Source: Thermohalobaculum sp963822985 (GTDB lineage Bacteria; Pseudomonadota; Alphaproteobacteria; Rhodobacterales; Rhodobacteraceae). Taken from it: a stretch of 64,000 bases of DNA. The DNA lies in assembly GCA_963822985.1 (NCBI GenBank), contig CAWGJU010000006.1, positions 682,001 through 746,000 on the forward strand, written 5' to 3'. Both the position numbers and the translations under genes were made by a program. Under the pieces are notes generated by a model that saw only the letters and a program-made list of their open reading frames with translations, had not been told where the DNA came from and made no database searches. Positions 1 through 11,170 of the stretch are shown piece after piece (position 1 is the stretch's first letter; each line of letters starts with the position of its first letter).

Positions 1-157
1 CGAGCACCCGGTCGATCTCGGCCAGGGCGGCGACGGTCTGGGCATGCACGTCCGGTGCCTTGTCGCGATCGGTCGCCACCGCCCAGGCAAAGCCGTTGTA
101 CCGCGTCCCCGCGTTGCGGCCCTGATAGACGCCGCGGACCCGGCCAATCTCGATCAT
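1..157 (-). CDS. RidA/YjgF-family protein, 3' end cut off by the window
   Basis: The 52 visible N-terminal residues begin MIEIGRVRGVYQGRN and contain the spaced Gln, Leu and Ile pattern (QTVAALAEIDRVL) that follows the core strand in RidA-type enamine/imine deaminases. RidA proteins hydrolyse reactive 2-aminoacrylate-type intermediates, but the catalytic Arg region lies beyond the edge and cannot be checked. The ATG at 157 is the first plausible start; no strong Shine-Dalgarno is seen. The gene lies 91 bp downstream of an ABC binding-protein gene on the same strand, so the two may be co-transcribed. RidA paralogues often sit beside amine or amino-acid uptake genes. The assignment rests on a partial sequence. 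Confidence 0.55.
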   Translation of the reverse strand, partial: MIEIGRVRGVYQGRNAGTRYNGFAWAVATDRDKAPDVHAQTVAALAEIDRVL

Positions 158-248
158 AGGCGTCGTCGTCGCTGCATCAGGCCCGGCCGATCGGGGGCTG
201 GGCGATCAGGGGCGGGCGGGCCGCCCACCCCTGCCGTTGCCGACCGTG

Positions 249-1815
249 TCAGCTCTTGAACCACCAGCGCTCGGACCAGCGCTCGCCGTCCATGTCCCAG
301 TTCACGGCCATCTCGCCATGCCCGATCTTGTTCGAGAGCGCCATGACCCAGGCCGCGAACATCGGCAGCAGCGCGCCGCCATCGTCGTGGACCAGCTCCT
401 GCATCTCCCAGTACATCGTCTGGCGCTTTTCCTGGTCGAGCTCGGCGCGCGCGGCGACCAAAAGCTCGTCGAAGCGTTCGTTGCACCATGCGGACTCGTT
501 CCAGGGAACGCCGCACTCATAAGCCGTCGAGAACATCTGGTCGGGTGTCGGCCGCCCGCTCCAATAGCTGGCGCACCAGGGCTTCAGGTTCCAGATGTTC
601 GACCAGTAGCCGTCATTGGAAGCCCGCTCGACCGTGACATTGATGCCTGCCGGCCCTGCCGATGCGGCCATCAGCTGCGCGGCGTCCACCGCGCCGGCGA
701 AGGCCGCCTCGGACGAGATCAGCCTCAGGTCGATCGAATCGAGGCCCGACTGCTTCAGGTACCACTTGGCCTTTTCCGGATCGTACTCGCGCTGCGCGAT
801 GTTCGGATTGAAATACGGCATCGCCGGCGTGATCGGATTGTCGTTGCCCACCGCGCCATAGCCGGCAAGCACCTTGTCGACAAGTTCCTGCCGCTTTATC
901 GCGTACTTTACGGCGTTGCGCACGTTGGGGTCGGTGAACGGCGCCTCGTTGCAGCGCATCGGGAAGGTGAAGTGCTGGTTGCCGTCGAGCGCCGCGATGG
1001 TGATGTTCGGGTTGCGCTTGAGCAGCTCGACCGTCTTGATGTCGACGCGGTCGATGGCGTCGACGGCGCCGGTCATCAGTGCGTTCTGGCGTGCCACCGG
1101 ATCGATGATCGCCAGCATCTCGATGCGGTCGAACCAACCACGGTCGCTGCGCCAGTTGTCGTCCCAGCGCTTGAGATCGGCGCGCACGCCCGGCTCCCAG
1201 TTCTCGAGGACATAGCTGCCCGAGCCGTTCCACTTGCTCCAGTCGACCTTGCCGTCGTCGCCCGCCTTGCCGATCGGCAGGTGGTAATCGCTGAGCAGGA
1301 AGGGGAAGTCGGCATTGCCCGCGTCCAGCGTGAAGACGACGGTCTTGTCGTCCTTTGCCTCGATGCTGGTCACCGGCGCGACCAGCGGCTTGGCGGCCGA
1401 TTTGGAGTTCCTCGCCGCGATGGTGGTCGATCGAGGCGACGACGTCCCGCGCGCGCACCTTCGAGCCGTCGTGGAATTTCGCGTCGCGGATCTTGAAGGT
1501 CCACTGCTTGGCGTCGGAGGTCGCCTCCCAGCTCTCGGCCAGCTCCGGGATCAGGCTGCCGTCGGCATCGACCTCGGTGAGGTGGTTGTAGGTGGCGAAC
1601 CCCATCGGGATCACGAAGCCCGACTCCCAGCTTCCCGGATCAGGGCTGTCCGAAGTCTGGCCGTGGCCCTTGCCGACGCGCAACGTGCCCCCGCGCTTCG
1701 GTTCGCTCTGGGCGAATGCCGGGCGCATCCCGGTGCCGAGCAGCAGGGCGCCCGCTGCCGCACCTTGCATCAGGCCGCGCCGCGTGACGCCGCCACCAGT
1801 GATCAGTCTGGACAT
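249..1815 (-). pseudogene. Family 5 (DppA/OppA-type) ABC transporter substrate-binding protein, one frameshift
   Basis: This is a periplasmic solute-binding protein of peptide/nickel-type ABC importers. The start at 1815 follows a GAGGAG ribosome site. The N-terminus has a twin-arginine signal (VTRRGLMQGAAAGALLLG) and an AFAQ cleavage site, so Tat export is likely. SBP_bac_5 features include the GGTLRVG strand, a WTFKIRDAKFHDGS stretch and the closing RWWFKS. The frame breaks near 1409, where the coding strand reads GAGGAACTCC and homology expects GAGGACTCC (one extra base). Removing it gives 521 residues, normal for the family. No permease or ATPase gene is visible, so the rest of the transporter is beyond the left edge or elsewhere. 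The substrate cannot be inferred. The break may be real or a read error. Confidence 0.8.
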
Positions 1816-2000
1816 GCAATCTCCTCGTGTCGTGACGTCCCCCGGCGCCGACCTGACCGGTCGGTCTGGTCTCGCGCGATCTGAACGCGCGGCCGGCGCG
1901 ATCCTCGGGCCGGGGCGGCGAAAGTGCAAGCCTTTCTTCCCACGGACGACGGGCCGCGAATGTCCGCCGCGCCGCAGGCGCATTGGCGCCGATCAGGCGC

Positions 2001-2210
2001 TCAGCAGCGGTAGACCCCGGCGGCGCAGCGGCGAACCGTGCGGCGGCCGACGCCAGCGATGCTGACCGGCGTCAGCGGCCGGCCGACGATCGCCGCGGCC
2101 TCGTGGACCATGGTGATCCCGCTGCCGGAACGGGTATCGCCCAGCTGCATGCCGCAGAGCGCGATCAGCGCGACGGCGGCGGCCAGGGTGACGCGAAGGG
2201 TGAGGTTCAT
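2001..2210 (-). CDS. Small secreted protein coupled to the DUF2092 gene
   Basis: A 69-residue protein with a hydrophobic N-terminus (MNLTLRVTLAAAVALIALCG) that looks like a signal peptide, then a short basic tail containing TPVSIAGVGRRTVRR. Similar small exported proteins are encoded beside DUF2092 genes in alphaproteobacteria, from general recollection; no function is known to me. Its ATG overlaps the DUF2092 stop codon by 4 bp, which argues for translational coupling. The ALC stretch at residues 17-19 is not a convincing lipobox, because Leu precedes the Cys. The protein is short for the type and could be truncated, but I saw no continuation in another frame. Confidence 0.5.
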   Translation of the reverse strand: MNLTLRVTLAAAVALIALCGMQLGDTRSGSGITMVHEAAAIVGRPLTPVSIAGVGRRTVRRCAAGVYRC

Positions 2211-3000
2211 TTCTGCGCTCCGAGCTTGAAGTTCTCCGGCAGGTCGCCCGCGCCCTCGAGCTCGGCGATGTCCACCTGGGTAGCGCCGGAGGTGTTCTCG
2301 AAGGCGAAGCTCGCCTGCTCGGCATCGGCGCCGGTCCGGAAGTCGCGAACCCGCCATGAAAACTGCGGCCCGCCTTCCACATCGCGAGACGTGATCACGT
2401 ACATGCAGGGATAGGGCTGCTCGCCCTGAGCCACCCAGATCTGCCAGTCCGCGTTCTCGCCCCGGCCCGCGAAATGATCGCACTCGACGCCGTCGACGAC
2501 GCCGCTGCCCAGGTCCTTCACTTCGGTCACGCCAGCCATCAGCGCGTCGCCGAGATCGGTCATCAGCAGGTCGGCGCCGGGCGCCGGCACCTTAAAGCGC
2601 TCGCGCAGCGCGTCGATCAGCGCATCGATCGTCCCGGGCGCATCGGCCTGGGCGTAGACGTTCGCCGCCTTGCCCAGCACCGTCAGCGTCTTTCCGTCGA
2701 AGATCATCTCGACGTTGGCGAAGCCGCCCTTGCGATGGATCAACAGCTTGTCCGGGCGATTGAGGACGACGTCGCCGAACTCGCGAGCGTCAGTTTCTCG
2801 CCGTTCTCCGTCACCGCATCCAAGCCGGCATCGAAATCGAGCGAGATCGCCTGCGCCCCCGCCATGAAATCGGACATCTCCTGGATCTTCTGTCGGGCGT
2901 AGGCCTCGTCGGCGTCGGCCGGGCCGGCCATCGCAAGGAGCAGGATCGCGCCCGGCAGCAGCCCGCTCCCGCGGACGCGCCGCGAGTCATCGTTGGTCAT
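2207..3000 (-). pseudogene. DUF2092 periplasmic protein, one frameshift
   Basis: DUF2092 proteins are exported proteins of about 260 residues with a fold related to the LolA/LppX type; their role is not established. The start at 3000 has an AAGGGGG ribosome site and a Sec signal (GAILLLAMAGPADA). Family signatures follow: GGFANVEMIFDGKTLT, ANVYAQ, DLGSGVVDGVECDH, WQIWVAQGEQPYPC. The frame breaks near 2775 on the coding strand at AGTTCGGCGACG, where TCGGGCGAC is expected to give SSGDVV. This is a one-base loss in a G run, and restoring it yields 264 residues. The stop overlaps the next small gene. Given the homopolymer context, a sequencing slip is as likely as true inactivation. Confidence 0.75.
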
Positions 3001-3112
3001 GTTCCAAGCCCCCTTGGTCGGGCGGGCCTCCCGGCGCCGCGCCATGATAGTAAAAGTATTCGCCGCCACCCCGGCCATGCGGTCCGCGGCGGGCGCGGCC
3101 GTCTTCCGGCGT

Positions 3113-5801
<2,689 letters not shown>

Positions 5802-5918
5802 GGCTGGGGTTCCCTGTCCTGGCTGATGCGCCCGTCGCGCCGGCCGGCCGGGGGCCGCATGGCCTCGCGAGGGGCGAGCTTCAATTGCGCTTATTGGCCA
5901 AAACCCCGGCCGAACGCA

Positions 5919-6027
5919 ATGCCGCCCCGTGATGCCCTCGTGATGCGCTCGTCAGCCTCGTTGCCCCGCGTGATGCTTCCGCCATGCCTTCGGATTGCCT
6001 TCGGATTGCCTTTGGGAATGCCTTCCC
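5919..6027. repeat. Degenerate 11-nt-phased repeats in the acnA/ccmA divergent region
   Basis: The acnA-ccmA spacer carries repeated variants of ATGCCYTCG. Units start near 5919, 5932, 5943, 5954, 5973, 5984, 5995, 6006 and 6017, mostly 11 nt apart, close to one helical turn. The best copies are the adjacent pair ATTGCCTTCGG / ATTGCCTTTGGG just before ccmA. They may be phased protein-binding sites or a simple slippage repeat; the sequence alone does not decide. Confidence 0.45.
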
Positions 6028-6059
6028 TGGGCGGGGCAGGGGCCTTACCAACGCCGCCC

Positions 6060-6746
6060 ATGGAGCTTGTCCTTGATCGGCTCGCCTGCCGGCGCGGTGG
6101 GCGCACGGTGTTCGCTGCGGTCGACTTCCGGCTGGAAGCCGGCTCGGCGGCGCTGGTGCGCGGGCCGAACGGCGCTGGCAAGTCCAGCCTGCTGCGCATC
6201 GTCGCCGGCCTGTTGCCGCCGGCGGCGGGCGATGTGCGCTTTGGCGAGACCTCTTTGGCGCACGACCGATCGGCGCTTCAGGAGCGCGTGGCCTTTGCGG
6301 GCCACCTCGACGCGGTCAAGCCGGCGCTGACGGTGGCAGAGAACCTCGGCTTCTGGGCCGGCATCCTGGCCGACGGACGACGTGAGGCGCGGGGTGAGGC
6401 GCGGGGGCGCGCGGATGCGGCGCTCGACCGCTTTGGCCTGAGGACGATCGCCGAGCGGCCGGCCGGCCAGTGCTCGGCCGGCCAGCGCCGCCGGCTGGGG
6501 CTGGCGCGCCTGCTGGTGCTCGACCGGCCGCTCTGGCTGCTCGACGAGCCGACCGTCTCGCTCGATGCCGCCTCGACCGCGCTGGTGGCGGCGCTCGTGC
6601 GCGAGCACGCTCGGTCCGGAGGCCTCGCGTTGATCGCCACGCATATCGACCTCGGGCTCGGGGCCTTGCCGGTCCTAGAGATGCATGCTGCGGCCGGGCA
6701 ACCGGCGGCGGTCGGCCGGGACGCCTTTCTCGAGGGCGATTGGTGA
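6060..6746 (+). CDS. ccmA: Heme exporter ATP-binding protein CcmA
   Basis: CcmA is the ATPase of the CcmABCD complex, which releases heme-loaded CcmE during c-type cytochrome maturation. The 228-residue protein has a Walker A (GPNGAGKSS, residues 38-46), an ABC signature (SAGQRRRLGLARL), a Walker B (LWLLDEPTVSLD) and the switch His (ATHID). The start ATG at 6060 gives the usual N-terminus MELVLDRLACRRGGR, although no strong ribosome site is visible. The end overlaps ccmB by 4 bp (GTGA). The window encodes cytochrome c subunits (CcoO, CcoP) that depend on this pathway. Confidence 0.93.
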   Translation: MELVLDRLACRRGGRTVFAAVDFRLEAGSAALVRGPNGAGKSSLLRIVAGLLPPAAGDVRFGETSLAHDRSALQERVAFAGHLDAVKPALTVAENLGFWAGILADGRREARGEARGRADAALDRFGLRTIAERPAGQCSAGQRRRLGLARLLVLDRPLWLLDEPTVSLDAASTALVAALVREHARSGGLALIATHIDLGLGALPVLEMHAAAGQPAAVGRDAFLEGDW

Positions 6747-7408
6747 GCCCGTTCGTTTCGCTCCTCAGGCGCGACGTTGCGCTGGCGCTGCGGCTGGGCG
6801 GGGGCGGGGGCATCGGCCTCGCCTTCTTCGTGCTGACGGTGGTCCTCGTGCCGCTCGGCATCGGCGCCGAGGGGCAGATGCTGGCGCGCATCGCCGGCGG
6901 CGTGCTCTGGATCGCGGCGCTGCTGGCCGCGCTCCTCAGCCTCGACCGGCTCTTCCAGGCCGATCACGAGGACGGCTCGCTCGACCAGCTTATGCTGGCG
7001 CCGATGCCGCTCGAGCAGGTGGTGCTGGTCAAGGCCATGGCGCATTGGCTGACGACCGGCCTGCCGATGACGCTGATCGCGCCGGTGCTCGGCGTCATGC
7101 TGCAGCTGCCCACGCCGGCCCTGCCCGCGCTGGCCGTGGCGATGGCCGCCGGCACCCCGGCGCTGAGCCTCATTGGCGCGATCGGCGCGGCCATCACGGT
7201 CGGCGTCAGGCGCGGCGGCCTGCTGCTCTCGATCCTGGTCCTGCCGCTCTACGTGCCGACGCTGGTCTTCGGCGCGCGCGCCGTCCAGCAGGCGCTGCTG
7301 GCGCTCGACCCGGTGCCGCCGCTGGCGCTGACCGGCGCGATCAGCCTGCTCGCCGCCGCGCTCGCGCCATTCGCGGCCGCGGCGGCGTTGCGCATCAACG
7401 CCCGCTAG
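6743..7408 (+). CDS. ccmB: Heme exporter membrane protein CcmB
   Basis: The 221-residue integral membrane partner of CcmA in cytochrome c maturation. It has about six hydrophobic segments and the CcmB hallmarks LDRLFQADHEDGSLDQLML (residues 63-81) and PLYVPTLVFGA. Translation probably starts at the GTG at 6743, inside the ccmA stop region (GTGA), giving MSPFVSLLRRDVALAL; the overlap implies coupled translation. In many alphaproteobacteria ccmC and ccmD follow directly, but here the next gene is an opposing LuxR-type regulator, so the remaining ccm genes must be elsewhere. Confidence 0.92.
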   Translation: MSPFVSLLRRDVALALRLGGGGGIGLAFFVLTVVLVPLGIGAEGQMLARIAGGVLWIAALLAALLSLDRLFQADHEDGSLDQLMLAPMPLEQVVLVKAMAHWLTTGLPMTLIAPVLGVMLQLPTPALPALAVAMAAGTPALSLIGAIGAAITVGVRRGGLLLSILVLPLYVPTLVFGARAVQQALLALDPVPPLALTGAISLLAAALAPFAAAAALRINAR

Positions 7409-7473
7409 GCGCGGCGCTCACTCAGCTGCTGAAGGCGGCGTCTGCCGTGAACGACGCGATGCGCAGCGTACCT

Positions 7474-8397
7474 TCAGGCTGCGGAGGCGAAATCGTCCGA
7501 CCCGATATCGTCACGGCGGCCGGCGAACACGTCCTCTTCGAAATATGGTAGATCCTCGAGCAATCCCATGTTCGCAGCGATGGCCGTGGCGTGCGCGAGC
7601 GTCTTGGCCCCGAAGCTCCTCAGGATCGACTTCTCTATGGTAGCGAATGAGCCATAGACGAAGTTGAACGACTGCACCTCTGTCACGCACCGCCCGGACG
7701 CGATCGCTCTCAGGACCTTGAGCTGATCGTCGGTAGGATTGAAAGGCGCCTCGTTTTGTTCGCAGGCGAGATCGGAAAACACCGCTCGCATAATTGCGGC
7801 GATCTCCTCAAAATCCACCAGTTGCGGCTCCAATATATTTCTGAAAGTGTTTCTGTCTGCCGTTGAACACAATGTGACGCCCACGATGGAGCCGTTACCC
7901 GTCTGCCGGACAGAAGAGATGCCGCTGGGGCCGATGCCGGACTGATTGCAGAACTTGGCGAAATGCCTGGTAATAGGGTCGGAAAGCGCGAGCTCATCCC
8001 AAAAGAATGTCCCGGTCTGGCTACGACAGCGCGCCACGATTGGGTCGATCGTGTTGTAGCGGCGCTCAAGGTATTGCGTTACCCAAGCGCGCGGGATGTT
8101 CGTCAGGACTTTGGTGTGGAAGAACGCGGTGGATCGTTCCCGAACGCAGTGAATGGTGCAATGTGAGGCGCCAAACGCCGCAGCAACCTTATCTACCAAA
8201 ACGAAGAGTTCGTCCAGACTGTCGCACTCATAGAGAGCATCCGCCATCGCGGCGACCTCTAGAGAGCGGTAAAGCTTTAGATCATGCAGTTGAGGCTCGC
8301 GACTCAGGCGGGCTAAAATCCCTGCCAGCTCGCCATTTCCGATTTTTTCTAAAACGGATGCGGCTTCTGCCAAAGATAACTCGATCCAGTTTGGCAC
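7474..8397 (-). CDS. LuxR-family solo regulator with autoinducer-binding domain
   Basis: The N-terminal half matches the autoinducer-binding domain. The TraR-type ligand residues are present in the pattern W-x3-Y-x4-Y-x3-DP (RAWVTQYLERRYNTIDP), followed by FFWDEL. The C-terminus aligns with the LuxR helix-turn-helix in outline (DDQLKVLRAIASGR, ending IAANMGLL) but is divergent. No luxI synthase is nearby, so it is an orphan receptor. I prefer the GTG at 8397 (AGAGG upstream, 307 residues) over the ATG at 8478. The AT-rich stretch with TATATA at 8415-8420 on this strand looks like a -10 element and would otherwise be coding. Base composition is visibly lower in G+C than its neighbours, a hint of transfer. 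Confidence 0.75.
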   Translation of the reverse strand: MPNWIELSLAEAASVLEKIGNGELAGILARLSREPQLHDLKLYRSLEVAAMADALYECDSLDELFVLVDKVAAAFGASHCTIHCVRERSTAFFHTKVLTNIPRAWVTQYLERRYNTIDPIVARCRSQTGTFFWDELALSDPITRHFAKFCNQSGIGPSGISSVRQTGNGSIVGVTLCSTADRNTFRNILEPQLVDFEEIAAIMRAVFSDLACEQNEAPFNPTDDQLKVLRAIASGRCVTEVQSFNFVYGSFATIEKSILRSFGAKTLAHATAIAANMGLLEDLPYFEEDVFAGRRDDIGSDDFASAA

Positions 8398-8552
8398 AAC
8401 ACCGATCCTCTCGCTATATAACTGGGTGCCATGAATATTTCTGCTGTTTGTTGATGAAATCTGAACAGCCAACAGCACAAATGATTTCTATACGCGATTC
8501 AGGTTTGATGTGCCCGTTTGGTGCAGGCGGGTGGCCCCCAGCGCGGATGCCT

Positions 8553-9350
8553 TCAGCGAGGTGGCCGCTGAGGAAGGATCCTGTGGGTCGCCTCGATGAA
8601 GCAGTAGAACGAGAAGGCGACGATGCCGGTGCCGACAAAGGCCAGCAGCGCCCGGCCATAGTCGACGCTGCGGATATGGCCCAGCGCCTCGCCGAAGCCG
8701 CCCGCCGCCAGCGGCTCCTGGTTCCAGCCGGCCCAGGCGATGAACCCTCCCATCACCCAGAAGACCGCGCCCCGGGCGACGAGCCCGAAGCTGATCAGCG
8801 GGATCACCCGCGCCAGCAGCCGGGTCGGCCGCAGATGCTTGCGGTACTGGCGGCTGAGCCCCTTCCAGACCGAATAGGCGCCGAACGAGATGGTGCCGAT
8901 CCCGACCAGCACGACGAACCCGCGGCCCGCCGGATGCCCCACCAGATCGCGCACCAGCTCGGTCAGCCGGCCGCCGCCGCCCGGAGCATAGGCGCCGCCG
9001 ATCGCCAGCCGGGCCGCATACCAGGCGAAGACGAGGTAGAGCATGGCGACAAAGAAAAGGCCAAAGCGCTCGACCCAGCCAAAGCCGCGCCCGTGCCCGG
9101 CCAGGTCGAGGAGCGCGTCGAGCCCGCGCCAGCAAGCGTAGAGCACGAATCCCAGCGCCAGGGCGAACAGGACGGGCTTGTGCCAGCTCAACTGGCCGAG
9201 CCGATGGACCGTGCCGACCAGGCCCGGTGCCGGGCCACCCCCGGCCGACGCCGCCAGCGCGAGGATGCCGACCGTGCCATAGAGCACGCCGCGCGCCGCA
9301 TAGCCGGTGCGCATGGCCGTGACGATGAAAAGGCTGCCGATCCTGGCCAT
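8553..9350 (-). CDS. DUF1206 multi-pass membrane protein
   Basis: A 265-residue protein of about six hydrophobic segments arranged as three related blocks, each opening with a G-x(2,3)-A-R-G motif (TGYAARGVLYGTVG near residue 15, a middle block near ERFGLFFVAMLYLVFAWYAAR, and FGLVARGAVFWVMGGFI near 200). This triple repeat is characteristic of DUF1206, a family without a known function. The ATG at 9350 is chosen because upstream residues are low-complexity and unlike the family; the ribosome site is weak. It is transcribed in the same direction as the catabolic operon upstream but separated by 87 bp, so it may be a separate unit. Confidence 0.75.
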   Translation of the reverse strand: MARIGSLFIVTAMRTGYAARGVLYGTVGILALAASAGGGPAPGLVGTVHRLGQLSWHKPVLFALALGFVLYACWRGLDALLDLAGHGRGFGWVERFGLFFVAMLYLVFAWYAARLAIGGAYAPGGGGRLTELVRDLVGHPAGRGFVVLVGIGTISFGAYSVWKGLSRQYRKHLRPTRLLARVIPLISFGLVARGAVFWVMGGFIAWAGWNQEPLAAGGFGEALGHIRSVDYGRALLAFVGTGIVAFSFYCFIEATHRILPQRPPR

Positions 9351-9437
9351 CCATCCATCCGGGGGCGCGGCCCGTCCCCGCCCGGCGGCCGGGCCAACGG
9401 TGCATCGCTTCTGTCCTTGCACCCTTGCAACGCGCCG

Positions 9438-9796
9438 TCAGTCGGAAACGGTTCCGGCCAGCCGCTTTGGCGCAATCAGGCGATAGCTGCGCCGGACCTG
9501 CCGGGCAACCTCTTGCCAGTCGGGTCCATCATCAAGGCGGATGCCGACCCAGCCCTTGTGTCCGAGGTAAGGCGGCCGGAAGAACCGGCCGGGATCGGCG
9601 CCACCAGAACCTCCTGCGCGCCCCGGGGCGCCTTCAGCCAGACCGATGGCCGGCCGCCGCCGCGCTTGAGCATGGCGAAGATGCGGTCGCGCACGCGCCA
9701 GGTTGGGTCGCCCCAGGCCTGCTTCTCCGTCGCCTCCGGCAGGCCAAGGCAGAGGGCGCGGAGCCGAGCCTCGGGGTCCTCCACCCGCGGGCTCAC
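9438..9796 (-). pseudogene. MmcQ/YjbR-family protein, one frameshift
   Basis: A small protein of the MmcQ/YjbR family, which has a CyaY-like fold and no firm biochemical function. The N-terminal part reads LCLGLPEATEKQAWGDPTWRVR and PSVWLKAP. The C-terminal part appears in another frame (YLGHKGWVGIRLD, SYRLIAPKRL). The break is near 9600, where one base is missing (GTGGCGCC, with GTGGNCGCC expected); repair gives 119 residues. It starts with a GTG overlapping the pcaG stop by 4 bp (GTGA), so it is translationally coupled to the protocatechuate genes. That linkage is suggestive but may be incidental. Confidence 0.75.
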
Positions 9797-10404
9797 ACGT
9801 CGAAGAACACGGTCTCGCCCTCGCCCTGTAGTCTTATGTCGAAGCGGTAGGCCGCTTCGCCGGTCTGCTGCGCGATCAGCGTCGGCACGCGGTTCTGGTG
9901 CTCGATCCGGCTCAGGATCGGATCCTCGGCATTGGCCTCGGCCTCGTCGGGGAAGTACATCCGCGTGTTCAGCCCGACGTTGATGCCGCGCGCGACGATC
10001 CAGAAGAGGATGTGCGGCGCCTGCCTCCGCCCGTCCGGAAAGGGCACGCGGCCGGGCTTGATCGTCTCGAAGGTCCACTCGCCGGTCTTGTAGTCGCCGG
10101 CGCGCCGGCCCCAGCCGGTGAACTCCGGGTCGCCGGGGCCGCGCGGGTCATTGGCATAGACGCCCTCGGCATCCGCCTGCCAGATCTCGACCATCGCGTC
10201 CTTGAGCGGCGTGCCGGTGCCGTCGATCACCATCCCGCCGACGGTGATCCGCCGCCCGCGCGTCCGCTCCGATACCATGGCGGCGCCCAGATCGGCCGGA
10301 TAGACGCCCTCGATCCCGCAGAAGTTCGGCACGCAGCCGATGTGGACATATGGCCCCGCCGTCTGGCTCGGGCTCTCCTTCAGCCGGTCCAGCCGCCGGG
10401 CCAT
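9793..10404 (-). CDS. pcaG: Protocatechuate 3,4-dioxygenase alpha subunit
   Basis: The non-catalytic alpha chain of the intradiol dioxygenase that opens protocatechuate to 3-carboxy-cis,cis-muconate. The 203-residue sequence shows the family N-terminus SPSQTAGPYVHIGCVPN, the strand GTPLKDAMVEIWQADAEGVY and PHILFWIVARGINVGLNTRMYFPDE, all typical of PcaG. Its ATG overlaps the pcaH stop by one base (TGATG), and the two chains are made together in equal amounts in known systems. It follows pcaH in the operon and precedes a coupled MmcQ/YjbR gene. Confidence 0.93.
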   Translation of the reverse strand: MARRLDRLKESPSQTAGPYVHIGCVPNFCGIEGVYPADLGAAMVSERTRGRRITVGGMVIDGTGTPLKDAMVEIWQADAEGVYANDPRGPGDPEFTGWGRRAGDYKTGEWTFETIKPGRVPFPDGRRQAPHILFWIVARGINVGLNTRMYFPDEAEANAEDPILSRIEHQNRVPTLIAQQTGEAAYRFDIRLQGEGETVFFDV

Positions 10405-11150
10405 CAGCCGCCCGCCATCCGGTTCTCGAAGCGCGTCTGCCGTCGCCCGCGCAGCACCAGGTCGAACTTGTAGGCGCGCGCGTCCATCGGGATCGTGTTG
10501 CCCATGTCGAGCGCCGCGACCAGCGTCTCTATCCCCTCCTGGCTGGGAATCGTGCCGACGATGGGGCAGAGGGGGATCAGCGGGTCGCCCTCGAAGTACA
10601 TCTGGGTGATCAGCCGCTGGGCGAAGCCGCTGCCGAAAAGCGAGAAGTGGATGTGCGCCGGGCGCCAGTCGTTCGCGCGGTTCGGCCAGGGGTAGGGGCC
10701 CGGCATGACCGTGCGGAACTGGTACGAGCCATCGTCGTCGGTGATGACCCGGCCGCAGCCGCCGAAATTCGGGTCGAGCGGCGCGATATAGCTCTCCTTG
10801 GCATGGCGATAGCGCCCGCCGGCATTGGCCTGCCAGACCTCGACCAGCGCGCCCGGCACGCCGCGCCCCGTCTCGTCCACCACGCGGCCGTGCACGACGA
10901 TGCGCGGGCCGACGGCGCTCTCGCCGGGTTCGGCGAAATTCAGCGTTAGGTCGTCGTCGAGCGGGCCGAGGATTGATCGGCCGAAGACCGGCCCGGTCGT
11001 CTCGGACAGCGTCTGCGGCATGGACAAGAGCGCGCGCTGGGGCGAGCGGGCGACCGAGGTCTTGTATTGCGGCGTCAGCGCCGGCGGGTGCCAGGACCGG
11101 TCGCGGCCGAAGAAGCCGCCCGAGGCCGGCGGGCGATTGCTGATGCTCAT
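10404..11150 (-). CDS. pcaH: Protocatechuate 3,4-dioxygenase beta subunit
   Basis: The catalytic, non-heme Fe(III) chain of protocatechuate 3,4-dioxygenase. The expected iron ligands are visible: a Tyr in the GGRYRHAKES region, a second Tyr in MPGPYPWPN, and two His in WRPAHIHFS. An N-terminal extension ahead of the beta core (residues about 1-60) fits PcaH, and 248 residues is normal. A ribosome site (GGAGAGGA) precedes the start at 11150. It lies 20 bp downstream of quiC, whose product makes protocatechuate, so substrate production and ring opening are in one transcript. Confidence 0.95.
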   Translation of the reverse strand: MSISNRPPASGGFFGRDRSWHPPALTPQYKTSVARSPQRALLSMPQTLSETTGPVFGRSILGPLDDDLTLNFAEPGESAVGPRIVVHGRVVDETGRGVPGALVEVWQANAGGRYRHAKESYIAPLDPNFGGCGRVITDDDGSYQFRTVMPGPYPWPNRANDWRPAHIHFSLFGSGFAQRLITQMYFEGDPLIPLCPIVGTIPSQEGIETLVAALDMGNTIPMDARAYKFDLVLRGRRQTRFENRMAGG

Positions 11151-11170
11151 CCTTCCCTCTCCTGTCGCCG

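Noticed and set aside
44..259. Forward-strand ORF at the left edge
   Set aside because: It is antisense to the RidA-like reading frame and is Arg/Pro-rich without motifs.
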